44,766 bases of DNA from SpSt-77 sp049972045 (GTDB lineage Bacteria > Chloroflexota > Anaerolineae > B4-G1 > DUEL01). The notes beneath the pieces were generated by a model. It was not told where the DNA came from and did not search any database. It saw nothing but the letters and a program-made list of their open reading frames with translations. A program made the translations under genes and the position numbers. The first letter of the stretch is position 1; the number at the start of each line of letters is the position of its first letter. This document shows, one piece after another, positions 1 through 8,326 of the stretch. The stretch covers positions 1 through 44,766 of the forward strand of contig JBMFKS010000013.1 in assembly GCA_049972045.1 (NCBI GenBank). The letters run 5' to 3'.

Positions 1-495
1 ATCGGTAGCGATAGGCCTGGACTTCAGAAAAGTGCGTATCCCGCAACGGCTTGCGCACCTCCTGAAACCGTTTGAAGTAGGACAAGGCTCAGCCTTGTCC
101 TACACTGGCATCCCGGATGCGGACAGACCTGAGGAAGTTGAAACCTGTCGGGCTCCCCTTTCGGCAGAATGAAGTGCAACCGCATTCATCCCCTCCCAGA
201 AGTCGGCTCCCTATTATTTTCCCCCAATTTTACCAGCAGGTGAACAATCACCAGCTCGCTCCTTGCTGCAACTGCTGGTATTCCGTCGCGCAGGGCAGCA
301 AGGCTGCCCGCAGGCCGGCGTGCAAACGGGCCAGCCGCGGGCGTCGTGGCGATGGGCGAGCAGTTCTTCGGTCGGGGTCACGACCCCCTGTTCCCAGGGT
401 TACTTTCGCGGTATTGCGAATTTCGGCTTCCCCCTGCAGTTCGTCTCTGGTCTATGAGGTTACCGTCCGGGCGAGATCGCTCCGTCCTGGACCAG
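1..495. other. Intergenic region without a recognised gene
   Basis: This stretch lies beyond the terminator of the molybdoenzyme operon. Short reading frames exist on both strands but none gives a recognisable protein, a convincing ribosome site or family motifs. What can be seen is a near-perfect palindrome at 77-103 and, around 463-475, a half copy of the hairpin family found intact at 16518, 29753 and 34286. Base composition is slightly less GC-rich near 210-260 (a run of T and A). A decayed gene cannot be excluded. Confidence 0.5.
77..103. repeat. Perfect 12-bp inverted repeat with 3-nt loop
   Basis: Arms 77-88 and 92-103 are exact reverse complements (GTAGGACAAGGC and its complement) around the loop TCA. 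The outer bases (GTAGG-CAA ... TTG-CCTAC) resemble the palindrome core of the composite repeat found at 29566, 38085 and 44703, so it may be a distant relative. There is no T-tract, so a terminator role is not supported. Confidence 0.7.
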
Positions 496-499
496 ATAA

Positions 500-533
500 A
501 AAGGCCCGGCACGTTCGGAAGTGCCGGGCCTTT
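500..533 (-). terminator. Rho-independent terminator of the molybdoenzyme operon
   Basis: Arms 500-512 and 521-533 form a perfect 13-bp stem (AAAGGCCCGGCAC) with an 8-nt loop. Read on the minus strand the stem is followed directly by TTTTTAT. It lies about 30 bp after the stop codon of the catalytic subunit gene, as expected for the operon terminator. Confidence 0.85.
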
Positions 534-564
534 CTTGCGCCGCCGGACAACTGCGCGCGGTTGC

Positions 565-3500
565 CTACGGAACTTTCACCACCTTCACCCGGGTGTCGTA
601 GAAGACGGCCGAGCCGCCCACCGGGTCCACCAGACAGGTGTTCTTCAGGTAGGGGTCCACCCGCATGGCGGCGTTGGCATGCACCCCGGTGGCCCGGCGC
701 GGGTCACCCTTGATCACCTGGCCGTCTACGACAATGTCCGAGGCGCCGTAGGCCCAGTGGCCATGGCCCAGGCTGAAAGCGATGACCCCTGGCCGCAACC
801 CCTGGACCACCTTGACCTTCCCCACCATCGGCTTCTTCTGACCGTTCCCCAGGTCCCAGACCCCTTCCGGGTTATCGGGCGAGAGGACCTGCACCAGGTC
901 CCCGGCCTGAACCCCCAGCCGGGCCGCGTCCTGGGCGTTCATCAGGACGTAGTTCTCCGGCGCCACCCCCAGAAGCCAGTAGTTGGAGATGGTCCGGCTC
1001 TTGGTGTGGAAGATTTCCCGGTAGGTGATGAGAACGGTGTCGTAACCGGCCTTTTCGTCCTCCAATGGATTGCCCAGCACATCCAACGGCGCCGGGATGT
1101 AGGTGGCACAGCCGAAGTAGGGCTTCCCGGTCATCGCGCTCTTGGTGGTGGCCGTCTTCTCCTGGTAGAGGTTGATGAGTTTCCCGTATTTGTTCTTCAC
1201 CAGTGCGCCCTCGTAGGCCTTGGCGAAGTCCTGGAAGCGGCCGCCCCGGTTGAGCACGTAGACCACCTTCCGCCACAGGTCCTCCCCCACGATGGCCTTC
1301 CACCGGTCGGGGTCAAAGACGCCCTTCGGCAGGTACTTCCGGGCCTCCAGGAAAAGGCGCTCCTCCTCATCGTCCGCGTCCGGGACGGCGTCTGAGCCGT
1401 CCTCCTTCTCGCCGAAGGCCAGGTTCGCCACCATCCGCAGGTAGAGGTCGTCCGGGTGGGTCAGCGCAACACCCTCGCCAAGGCCGTTGGGGCCGAAGTT
1501 GGGCAACCCCAGGGCCTCGGCCAGACCCAGGAGCAGCGCCTCCAGGGAAAGGGGCATCTCCTGCCCGTAGACCTGGACCGTCTCGGTGAGGGGCGGGATG
1601 GCCGGCTGGCGCACCGGCTGGACCTTCCAGGCCACCGACGGGTGTGACCCGGCGAACTCCCACCGCTCCAGGTAGGTCAGGTCCGGAAAGATGTAGTCGG
1701 CGTACATAGAAGTCTCGCCCACGATGATGTCCGAGGCGATGATGAGGGGGATTTTCTTCGGGTCCTTGAGGACTTCTATGTTGGTGTTCCCGGCGGGCAG
1801 AGAGTAGACCGGCGTCCCCATGTAGATGAACAGAATTTTCACCGGATACGGGTAGGCGTCCCCGATGGAGGGGATGATTTCCTGATAGATGTCCGAGGCG
1901 AGGGGATACCAGTTCCGCTTCGCCGGGTACTGGCCGTCGTAGAGGGTGGTGTCCTGCCACTTGACCTCGTGGCGGATAATGCTGATGCCGAAGGGGGAGA
2001 GGGCGCCGGGGTTCATCTTGCCCAGGTCAAAGGGGCCCTTGGCCTTGGCACCCAGGTAGTCATAGGTGGTCGCCTTGATCATCCCGCCGGCCCAGTCGTA
2101 GTTGCCGATGAGCAGGTTCAGGGTGAACCAGGCCGCGACGTTGTAGAATCCGTTGGTGTGCTGGGAGACGCCCCGATGGATGTCCACCGCTGCCCGTTTC
2201 CCGTGGCGGGTGAATTCCCGGGCCAGTTCCACAATATCCTCGGGCTTGATCCCGGCCTCGGCGGCATACTCCTCAATCGTCATCTTCTCCGCCGACTCTT
2301 TGAGGACCTGCATCCCGCTCTTGACCGGGATGGCCTTCCCGTCGGGGGAGCGCAGGGTGGTGTCCACGAAGAGGTCGCCCACCACCGGGTTCTCGGCGTC
2401 GTTGGGGTCAAAGGCCACCGGCTTGCCCTCCACCAGCGTCACCAAGAGGTCGTAGGTGTATTCCTTGCCCTCGGGGGTGACGTAGACGGTGACCTTCTTG
2501 CCCTCTTTTTCCACTTCCTGCTTCTGGGTGAGGCCGATCTCGGAGGCACGCAGGAAGGCGCCGGGGGTTCCGTCCTCGCCGATCTTCACCAGCCAGACGG
2601 CATTGGTCCAGGTGGGCTCTCCGGCGGCCTTGGCCGCGGCGGTGTTGGCATTGCGCAGGAAGGTCTCATCGTAGCGGCCGTTCTCAATGATCCAGCGGAT
2701 CATCCCCATGGCGATGGCGCCCTCGGTGCCGGGCTTGTTGGGGATCCACTTCCAGGCCCGGGAGGCCATCTTGGAGAAGCGGGGGTCCACCACCGCATAC
2801 TTCAGCCGTCCTTCGGTGATGCCCTCGGTGATCTTGACCACCCGCAGGGGTGGGCCGTAGTTCCCCTCAAAGAGATTGGCGCCCACGAAGATGACGAACT
2901 CGCTGTTGCCCAGGTCCGCCTGCCAGTAGAACTTGGCGCCGCCGGAGAACTTGCCGTCCACAAACTGCTCCGACATCGCTTTGCAAGTGAAGTAGAGGGA
3001 GCCCTGGCAGACGGTAGTGTGGCCGTGGCGGTTGGCCGTGCCCAGGCCGCTGCCGAAGAAACGGTGGAGCAGGTCCGAACGGCCGCCCTTGAGCCGCCCC
3101 CACATCAGCACGATCTGGTTGTTCTTGGGACCCAGGTCCGGGTGGTCAGGATCAATCATCGCCTCCAGGTAATCGGCAAACGTGCTTTTGAACTCCTCCA
3201 CCAGCCCCCGCTTCTTCTCCGGGTCCTTCTCGGCCCAGATTTTCTTGACGAAGTCCCCCATCTCTTTCATCACTTTGGGGTCGCGAAGGGCCCAGAGGTC
3301 CCGCAGGCCCTGGACGGGCCCCTCGCCGAAGAGGTCACCGCCCTCCACGATCTCCCGGATCGCCTGCGCAAAGGGAATGGTGATCCACTGGTTCTCTCCC
3401 CGTTTGGTGCCAGGCTTGCGCTTGAGGACGGTGCGGATGCGGAAGGGGTCGTAGGCAGTCTGGATGCCGGCCTGCCCCTTGGGGCAGATGTAGCCCTCTA

Positions 3501-3798
3501 TGGGCGCCACTTCCCGGAGCGGCGTCTGATACGGCAGGTGGGGGTACATGTTCCAGGGGGAATAGGGGTTGCCGTCTATCTTGGCCGCCACCCCCTCCAG
3601 CAGCCGGACCTTGATGCCGCACTGGGTGTTGCACTGCTGGCAGACGGTGTAGATGACGTTGCCCGGCTCCGCCAGCGGGTAGTAGGTCCCCCCGCCGTCT
3701 GGGTCTATTTTCGCCAGCACCTGGATCGCCTGGTGAAACAACGCCGTTCCTCCCACAAAGGCCGAAAGGGTCAGAAATTCCCGTCGGGTCAGTTTCAT
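565..3798 (-). CDS. Tat-exported molybdopterin oxidoreductase, catalytic subunit (TtrA/ArrA-like branch of the DMSO reductase family)
   Basis: Catalytic subunit of a respiratory complex iron-sulfur molybdoenzyme, 1077 aa. The N-terminus carries a twin-arginine signal (TRREFL, residues 4-9), so it is expected outside the cytoplasmic membrane. Four cysteines for a [4Fe-4S] cluster sit at 53, 56, 60 and 105; the long last gap is typical of the TtrA-like branch. The probable molybdenum ligand is Cys264 in HTTVCQGS, as in polysulfide, thiosulfate, tetrathionate and arsenate enzymes rather than Ser or Asp enzymes. The C-terminal region carries the dinucleotide-binding domain. AAGGAGGG precedes the start. 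It is the last gene of an operon ordered FeS subunit, NrfD subunit, catalytic subunit, the same B-C-A order as Salmonella ttrBCA. The substrate cannot be read from sequence: tetrathionate, another sulfur oxyanion or an arsenic oxyanion are all possible. Confidence 0.9.
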   Translation of the reverse strand: MKLTRREFLTLSAFVGGTALFHQAIQVLAKIDPDGGGTYYPLAEPGNVIYTVCQQCNTQCGIKVRLLEGVAAKIDGNPYSPWNMYPHLPYQTPLREVAPIEGYICPKGQAGIQTAYDPFRIRTVLKRKPGTKRGENQWITIPFAQAIREIVEGGDLFGEGPVQGLRDLWALRDPKVMKEMGDFVKKIWAEKDPEKKRGLVEEFKSTFADYLEAMIDPDHPDLGPKNNQIVLMWGRLKGGRSDLLHRFFGSGLGTANRHGHTTVCQGSLYFTCKAMSEQFVDGKFSGGAKFYWQADLGNSEFVIFVGANLFEGNYGPPLRVVKITEGITEGRLKYAVVDPRFSKMASRAWKWIPNKPGTEGAIAMGMIRWIIENGRYDETFLRNANTAAAKAAGEPTWTNAVWLVKIGEDGTPGAFLRASEIGLTQKQEVEKEGKKVTVYVTPEGKEYTYDLLVTLVEGKPVAFDPNDAENPVVGDLFVDTTLRSPDGKAIPVKSGMQVLKESAEKMTIEEYAAEAGIKPEDIVELAREFTRHGKRAAVDIHRGVSQHTNGFYNVAAWFTLNLLIGNYDWAGGMIKATTYDYLGAKAKGPFDLGKMNPGALSPFGISIIRHEVKWQDTTLYDGQYPAKRNWYPLASDIYQEIIPSIGDAYPYPVKILFIYMGTPVYSLPAGNTNIEVLKDPKKIPLIIASDIIVGETSMYADYIFPDLTYLERWEFAGSHPSVAWKVQPVRQPAIPPLTETVQVYGQEMPLSLEALLLGLAEALGLPNFGPNGLGEGVALTHPDDLYLRMVANLAFGEKEDGSDAVPDADDEEERLFLEARKYLPKGVFDPDRWKAIVGEDLWRKVVYVLNRGGRFQDFAKAYEGALVKNKYGKLINLYQEKTATTKSAMTGKPYFGCATYIPAPLDVLGNPLEDEKAGYDTVLITYREIFHTKSRTISNYWLLGVAPENYVLMNAQDAARLGVQAGDLVQVLSPDNPEGVWDLGNGQKKPMVGKVKVVQGLRPGVIAFSLGHGHWAYGASDIVVDGQVIKGDPRRATGVHANAAMRVDPYLKNTCLVDPVGGSAVFYDTRVKVVKVP

Positions 3799-3812
3799 TG
3801 TTCCCTCCTTAA

Positions 3813-3847
3813 CAGGTCGCAGGGTCGCAGGTCGCAGGGTCGCAGGG
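3813..3847. repeat. 15-bp tandem repeat between two operon genes
   Basis: Two perfect copies of CAGGTCGCAGGGTCG (3813-3827, 3828-3842) plus a partial third fill the gap between the NrfD-subunit stop and the Shine-Dalgarno of the catalytic subunit. A related but more degenerate CCTGCGACCT/CCTGCGCCCT array occurs at 22482-22561, also between two genes of an operon. Confidence 0.85.
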
Positions 3848-5080
3848 CTATGCCCGCGCCTCCTCGGCCCGCAGGGGCAACAGCCACAGCCCCAGGGCCA
3901 GGATGAGCACGCCCACGCCGATGCAGAAGAGGGTCACGCCCCACTCCGTCCAGGTGGGGTGGTAGAAGCCATAGACCCAGTGGGGCTCTATAAAGGAACG
4001 GCCGATGCCCGGCAGTTCCTCGGCGGCGAACCCCGGCAGGACGATGTTCCAGCGGATGCCGATGAAACCGATGGTCGCCATCGCCGCCGCGACGCCGGTC
4101 CAAAGGGCACTCCTGCGGCCCAAGAAGGTCAGGATGAGCATCGGCCCCACCAGGCCCATCCCCATGCCCAGGATCCAGAAAATCCACCAGTTCGGGCCGA
4201 AGAGTTGCTCGTAAATGGGGATGAAGTGGGCCGGGGCGGTGCCGTAGAGGCTAACCAGAATCTCGGCGACCTCCATCAGAAAGTCCACGAAGAGGAGCAG
4301 GACCAGCAGCCGGCCCACGCCGATGACTTCCTCCCGGTGATCTCCCAGGCCGTTGGGGATGACGAAGGCGACGATGGCGGTGAGCAGCGCGCCGCCGGAA
4401 GCCAGGGCCGAGACCAGGAACATGATGGGGAAGAGGCCGCCGTACCAGTAGGCCCGGGCGATGGTCACCGCGAAGACCGCCCCCGTGCCCCCGTGGAAGG
4501 CGACGGCCAGCGGAATGCCGATGGATGCCAGCACCTTCACCACCCGGCGGTCTCGCTCCAGCGCCTTCGGGCTCAGGTCCCGCACGCCGAAGGTCAGGAA
4601 ACGGTAGAGGCCGGCCTTCCCGCCCTTCCCCACCGACCCCTGGACGAAACTGGGCCGCATCACGAACCAGATTTCCGCCGTCAGCAGGATCAGGTAGAGG
4701 GTGTAGAGCCAGACGATCCAGGCCAGCGGGGAGGTGAAGCCGGGGTGGATGAAAACGAAGAAGAACCGCTCCATGTGGCCCAGGTCCAGCCACACGAAGA
4801 GAAGGGCAGTGAGCAGGGAGACCAGCGCGGTGAAGAGGGCCAGCCGTCCGATCCGCTCAAACTGCTTCATCCCGAAGACGTAGACCAGGGAAGAGATGAG
4901 GAACGCGCCGGCCGAAAGGCCGATGAAGTAGATGTAAAAGGCCAGCCACATGGCCCAGGGGACGGGGGTACTCCAACCCACGTTCAGCATCCCGTGGGTC
5001 AACCGGTCTATCAGTCCGGATAGGCCGGCTAACAGGAGAGCCCCACCGATAATGGCCGTGATCAGCGCTCGTTTGGCCAT
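3848..5080 (-). CDS. NrfD/PsrC-type integral membrane subunit of the molybdoenzyme (TtrC-like)
   Basis: Membrane anchor and quinol-interacting subunit, 410 aa, made almost entirely of hydrophobic helices separated by short loops. It fits the NrfD/polysulfide reductase family, whose members exchange electrons between the menaquinone pool and the FeS subunit. It starts 9 bp after the ferredoxin-subunit stop and has a strong ribosome site (AGGAGGAGAAC before ATG). The catalytic subunit follows after a short tandem-repeat spacer. In this family the protein itself lacks haem. Menaquinone biosynthesis genes (menA, menG) occur elsewhere in this window, consistent with a menaquinol donor. Confidence 0.88.
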   Translation of the reverse strand: MAKRALITAIIGGALLLAGLSGLIDRLTHGMLNVGWSTPVPWAMWLAFYIYFIGLSAGAFLISSLVYVFGMKQFERIGRLALFTALVSLLTALLFVWLDLGHMERFFFVFIHPGFTSPLAWIVWLYTLYLILLTAEIWFVMRPSFVQGSVGKGGKAGLYRFLTFGVRDLSPKALERDRRVVKVLASIGIPLAVAFHGGTGAVFAVTIARAYWYGGLFPIMFLVSALASGGALLTAIVAFVIPNGLGDHREEVIGVGRLLVLLLFVDFLMEVAEILVSLYGTAPAHFIPIYEQLFGPNWWIFWILGMGMGLVGPMLILTFLGRRSALWTGVAAAMATIGFIGIRWNIVLPGFAAEELPGIGRSFIEPHWVYGFYHPTWTEWGVTLFCIGVGVLILALGLWLLPLRAEEARA

Positions 5081-5089
5081 GTTCTCCTC

Positions 5090-5821
5090 CTATAGCAGAT
5101 AGTAGACGCTGGGCTCGGTGCCCAGTTCCTCCTTCAGGCGCATGGCCCGGGGGGACGCGGCCTGTTGGGCCACCAGACTCTCCGGGTCGTTCAGGTCGCC
5201 GAAGATGCGGGCGTGCCCGATGCAGGTGGTCACACAGGCCGGGAGCATCCCCTTCTCCAGCCGGTGGAGGCAGAAGTGGCACTTGCGGGCGTTGCCGATA
5301 GGGGAGCGCCAGGGGTTGCCCGGCTCCCGCCGGACCTCCTCCCCGTATTCAAAACTGGGCATCACGTCCCAGGGGGCCACCTCCGGCGTCTGCCCGGCGG
5401 TGTAAAAGTTGCCGAAGTCAAAGGAACGGGCGCCATACGGGCATGCGGAGATGCAGTACCGGCAGCCAATGCAGTCGTCGTAGTCAATGACGACGATGCC
5501 GTCGGCCCGCTTGTAGGTGGCCTTGACGGGACAGACCCGGACACAGGGCGGGTTCTGGCAGTGGAGACATGGGCGGGAGAGGAAGCGCCGGGCCACGTTG
5601 GGGTAGGTACCCAACTCCTCGTCTATCACCACGTTGTAGACCACGCCCGGGGGGAGTTTGTTCTCGGCCTTGCAGGCGATGGTGCAGGCGTTGCAACCCA
5701 CGCATTTTCTCAGGTCAATGACCATCCCCCAGTGGCGTTCGTGGACGGGCTTTTTCAATGCCCGCTGCAGGTCCTCGTACATCTGCAGGACGATGTTTTT
5801 GACCTCGGTTGCTACCAGCAT
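5090..5821 (-). CDS. Four-cluster ferredoxin-type electron-transfer subunit (TtrB/PsrB-like)
   Basis: Relays electrons from the membrane subunit to the molybdenum subunit; 243 aa. Four cysteine clusters are visible: CVGCNACTIAC (Cys40, 43, 46, 50), CLHCQNPPCVRVC, CIGCRYCISAC and CHFCLHRLEKGMLPACVTTC, the usual set for four [4Fe-4S] clusters. The start at 5821 was chosen because AAAGGAG lies just upstream and the family-like sequence begins there; the open frame continues upstream only as the other frame of mobA. It overlaps the end of mobA by 10 bp, so translation is probably coupled. No twin-arginine motif is visible at its N-terminus, so it would be exported together with the Tat-tagged catalytic subunit or sit differently. 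Confidence 0.9.
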   Translation of the reverse strand: MLVATEVKNIVLQMYEDLQRALKKPVHERHWGMVIDLRKCVGCNACTIACKAENKLPPGVVYNVVIDEELGTYPNVARRFLSRPCLHCQNPPCVRVCPVKATYKRADGIVVIDYDDCIGCRYCISACPYGARSFDFGNFYTAGQTPEVAPWDVMPSFEYGEEVRREPGNPWRSPIGNARKCHFCLHRLEKGMLPACVTTCIGHARIFGDLNDPESLVAQQAASPRAMRLKEELGTEPSVYYLL

Positions 5822-6453
5822 AGGTCCACTCCTTTCAGCAAAATCGGGAGAGGGAGGGGGCCCGGAGCGATCGGCTCCGGTTCCCCCAATGCTCTCAGGT
5901 CCTCCGGCGTGTTGAAGTTCACGAAGGACCACGGCCCATTGCGGAAGGCGGCGATCTCTTCTTCCTCCACGTACCGCACCCGCACCCGGGGGTAGAGGTC
6001 CAGCGGACAGAGTTCCCCCGCCGCCAGCATGTCCCGGATGACCGGCAGACAGGAGCGGGCGTAGACGGCGTGGAGCGGCTCCAGGTGGTCCTGTACCTGG
6101 GGCACCACGGCGTCCCACCCGGGGGCTTGAGCCAGCAGGTAGGCCAGCAGGGCCGGGTCCAGGAACGGCATGTCGCAGGCGACGATCAGGCAGTGGGAGT
6201 AACGGGCGGCGGCCAGGGCGGTGTAGATGCCCGCCAGCGGTCCGCCTCCGGGGAGCCGGTCCTCCATCGTGGGGAGCCCCAGCCAGGCCAGACGGTCTGC
6301 GCCCCGCCCGACCAGCAGCACTTCGTCCACGACCCCGCTCAGGGCCTCCACGACCCACTCAATCATCCGCCGACCCCGGAAAGAGAGCAGGGCCTTGTCG
6401 GCTCCCATCCGCCGGCTCTCCCCACCGACCAAAACCGCCCCGCTGGCCGCCAT
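5812..6453 (-). CDS. mobA: Molybdenum cofactor guanylyltransferase
   Basis: Joins GMP to molybdopterin to make the guanine-dinucleotide cofactor needed by DMSO-reductase-family enzymes such as the one encoded downstream. The N-terminal nucleotide-binding signature LVGGESRRMGADKALL and the metal-site motif CDMPFL are clear, as is the central RLPGGGPLAGI. An upstream ATG at 6465 is in frame, but GGAGAG lies just before the ATG at 6453 and the family begins close to the signature, so the shorter form is preferred. The gene follows the molybdate transporter by a few bases and overlaps the FeS-subunit gene, so cofactor maturation is built into the reductase operon. The C-terminal tail beyond about residue 195 is not conserved-looking. 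Confidence 0.93.
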   Translation of the reverse strand: MAASGAVLVGGESRRMGADKALLSFRGRRMIEWVVEALSGVVDEVLLVGRGADRLAWLGLPTMEDRLPGGGPLAGIYTALAAARYSHCLIVACDMPFLDPALLAYLLAQAPGWDAVVPQVQDHLEPLHAVYARSCLPVIRDMLAAGELCPLDLYPRVRVRYVEEEEIAAFRNGPWSFVNFNTPEDLRALGEPEPIAPGPLPLPILLKGVDLCW

Positions 6454-6466
6454 GTTGCTCTCCATC

Positions 6467-7684
6467 CTATGGCCGCATCGCCCATCGGGTCCGCACCCGC
6501 CGGCCCAGCCGCGCGGCCTGTTCCAGCAAGATCCCCCCGCCGAATCCCAGGGCCAGGTTGCCGGTGGCGAAGCCCACCCCGGCAGTCACCAGCGCCACGC
6601 CGACCTCCTCCCACCCGCGCAGGTCCCGGACCAGCCGGGCGTGCTGGACTCCCACGAAGGCCAGCAGGGCGCCCAGCACCGGATAGGGGATCAGTGCCAG
6701 AAAGGGGAGAGCGTTGCCGTCCACGAAGAGGGCCAGGGCCAGGCAGAGCACGCCCATCAGGATGGGGGCCCGGCCGGTGCGCGCGCCCAGTCGGTAGTGG
6801 GCGGTGAGGCCTCCCGATCCGTGGCAGACGGGCAGGCCCCCGAAGAGGGCGGCGATCAGTTGGGAGACCCCCATCGTCATCAGCAGGTGGCGGGGAGTCA
6901 CCCGCTCCGCACGCGCTCCGAAATAGGCCCGCGCGGTATCCACCGTGGCGAAGACGGCGTTCCCCAGGGTGAGAGGAATCTGGGGGAGCACCAGCCAGAG
7001 GAGCGCGGTGATCAGGTCGTCGGGGCGGGGGAGGGCCGGGACCGGAAAGGTCAGCCCCAGGCGGACCGTCCCCAACAGCCGTCCCGCGCCGCCGACGGTG
7101 AGCGCGGCGACCCCGCCGAAGGCCAGGACCGGCAGGCCGGGGGGCCAGCGGCGGCTGCGGAGGGCCCAGAGAAGGATGCCGGCCGCCAGCGCGGCCAGCA
7201 CCCATCCGAAGGGAATGGCCTGCGCGGCCAGGCGAACCACCCGCTCCTCGCCGCCGGCGACCACCTGGGGGCGGGAAGCCAGCGCCAGGCCGCTGCGCAC
7301 CAGCATCAGCCCCAGGCCCAACTGGATGCCCCGGACCACGGGTCGGGTGAAGAGCCGGTCCAGCCAGCGGGGCGCATCGGTGAGGGCAAAGAGGAGCAGC
7401 AGCGCGCCCATCCACCATCCCGCCGCCGTCACCGTACTGCCGGATAAGCCCCGCGCGAAGGCGATGGCCGCCACCGCCTTTAGCGGCTGGACCGGGACGG
7501 GCAGGCGGTAGAAGAGGCCGGCCAGAATGTAGGCCACGCCGACACCGAAAAAGACGCTCGTGGCCGGGAGGCCGTTCACCGTGATCAGCGCCACCGCCAG
7601 CGGCACCAGAGTGCCCAGGTCTCCCAGCGCGCCGCTGATCTCTCCCCAGAACGAGGCGCGGTCGGAACCGGAAGAAGAGGCCAT
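6467..7684 (-). CDS. MOT1-type molybdate transporter
   Basis: A 405-aa multi-helix membrane protein with motifs of the molybdate transporter family MOT1 (SulP-related): GDLGTLVPLAVAL near residue 20 and the Pro-rich PVPVQPLKAVAA near residue 65, plus a later repeat of the same fold near PRPDDLITALLWLVLPQIPL. Members bring in molybdate (some related proteins sulfate). Being the first gene of the operon that ends in a molybdoenzyme, and directly before mobA, argues for molybdate. There is no Shine-Dalgarno; the -10 hexamer lies only 10 nt before the ATG, so the message is probably leaderless or nearly so. Confidence 0.85.
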   Translation of the reverse strand: MASSSGSDRASFWGEISGALGDLGTLVPLAVALITVNGLPATSVFFGVGVAYILAGLFYRLPVPVQPLKAVAAIAFARGLSGSTVTAAGWWMGALLLLFALTDAPRWLDRLFTRPVVRGIQLGLGLMLVRSGLALASRPQVVAGGEERVVRLAAQAIPFGWVLAALAAGILLWALRSRRWPPGLPVLAFGGVAALTVGGAGRLLGTVRLGLTFPVPALPRPDDLITALLWLVLPQIPLTLGNAVFATVDTARAYFGARAERVTPRHLLMTMGVSQLIAALFGGLPVCHGSGGLTAHYRLGARTGRAPILMGVLCLALALFVDGNALPFLALIPYPVLGALLAFVGVQHARLVRDLRGWEEVGVALVTAGVGFATGNLALGFGGGILLEQAARLGRRVRTRWAMRP

Positions 7685-7694
7685 AGCGGCTTCT

Positions 7695-7723
7695 ATTTTA
7701 GAGGCAAAGGACGGGGATGTCTA
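7695..7723 (-). promoter_or_regulatory. Sigma70-type promoter of the transporter-mobA-reductase operon
   Basis: On the minus strand TAGACA (7718-7723) and TAAAAT (7695-7700) are separated by 17 bp. The predicted start of transcription falls within about 0-4 nt of the ATG at 7684. The -35 box directly abuts a direct repeat (7724-7735) that could be an activator site. Confidence 0.7.
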
Positions 7724-7782
7724 TCGGGGAAAGTCAGAGCATCCGTCGGGGAAAGTCTGGCTTCTTTCTGTCGGAGAAAACC
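7724..7782 (-). promoter_or_regulatory. Direct repeats abutting the reductase promoter (candidate regulator sites)
   Basis: Read on the minus strand, GACTTTCCCCGA occurs exactly twice (7724-7735 and 7746-7757), 22 bp apart, that is about two helical turns, on the same face of the DNA. A weaker third copy lies at 7771-7782. The proximal copy touches the -35 box. The response regulator gene of the neighbouring sensor operon is the obvious candidate for the binding protein, which is inference only. Confidence 0.55.
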
Positions 7783-7787
7783 CGACA

Positions 7788-7820
7788 ACGGGCCAGGCCC
7801 TTCTAAAGGGCCTGGCCCGT
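7788..7820 (-). terminator. Strong hairpin terminating the sensor operon
   Basis: Arms 7788-7802 and 7806-7820 form a perfect 15-bp stem (ACGGGCCAGGCCCTT) with a 3-nt loop, 4 bp after the stop codon of the ferritin-like gene. There is no immediate T-tract on the minus strand, though TTTTC follows about 12 nt later. Confidence 0.7.
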
Positions 7821-7824
7821 CCCG

Positions 7825-8322
7825 CTATCGCATGGCGATCACACTCCGCCGCCATTCCGGTGTCCGCAGGCCCCCTAAGCGCGCGAGGTGCTCCCGCAAT
7901 TGGGAGCGGATGAATTCCCGCTGGAACTCCGCCGGGAAGAACTCAGAGAGGAGAAAATCCAGCACCGCGCCGAACTCGTAGTGCTCCAACTCATGAACCG
8001 CCTGGTAAGCATCCTCCAGGGTCCGGATGCGCTCCAGGACGACTTCGGGCGAGATCGCCCTCAGGGCCCGAACCTGTTCCCATATCTGCGGATCCACGGG
8101 CGCGGCACCCTGCTCGGGAGTCAGCGAAGCCCTCGCCTGCTCCAGCAGCCAGATGTGGACCGCCTCATCGGCGGCCATCTGCCACCAGACGGCCTTCGCC
8201 TCCGGCTGGTGGGCGAACATCCTCTGCAGGCGCAGGTAGAATTCCTGCGAGGCCTGCTCCATCTCTATCAGCATATCCAGCAAAGAAGCGATATTCGGAG
8301 TCATCGTGGACTGGATGACCAT
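7825..8322 (-). CDS. Ferritin-like (rubrerythrin-type) four-helix protein
   Basis: A 165-aa protein predicted to be nearly all helical with carboxylate/His pairs typical of ferritin-like di-iron proteins: IEMEQASQEFY in helix 1, ADEAVH in helix 2, EDAYQAVHELEHYEF in helix 3 and a final helix with REFIRSQLREHLARL. The start at 8322 was chosen because an ideal ribosome site (GGAGGAGGTGATGAA) precedes it; the upstream in-frame start overlaps the regulator gene. It begins 4 bp after the response regulator stop and closes the sensor operon. It may handle peroxide or iron stress, or act as an accessory of the sensing pathway. Which metal it binds, if any, cannot be told. Confidence 0.7.
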   Translation of the reverse strand: MVIQSTMTPNIASLLDMLIEMEQASQEFYLRLQRMFAHQPEAKAVWWQMAADEAVHIWLLEQARASLTPEQGAAPVDPQIWEQVRALRAISPEVVLERIRTLEDAYQAVHELEHYEFGAVLDFLLSEFFPAEFQREFIRSQLREHLARLGGLRTPEWRRSVIAMR

Positions 8323-8326
8323 TTCA

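Noticed and set aside
117..713. Plus-strand open frame at the left edge
   Set aside because: It runs into the reverse complement of the molybdoenzyme gene, crosses its terminator and shows no protein motif.
1969..3906. Long plus-strand open frame opposite the molybdoenzyme gene
   Set aside because: It has no recognisable domain and is low-complexity; the minus strand carries clear cluster and molybdenum-ligand motifs throughout.
5090..6358. Long N-terminal extension of the ferredoxin subunit (422 codons)
   Set aside because: The extra 179 residues are the alternative frame of mobA; a good ribosome site and the family start point to 5821.
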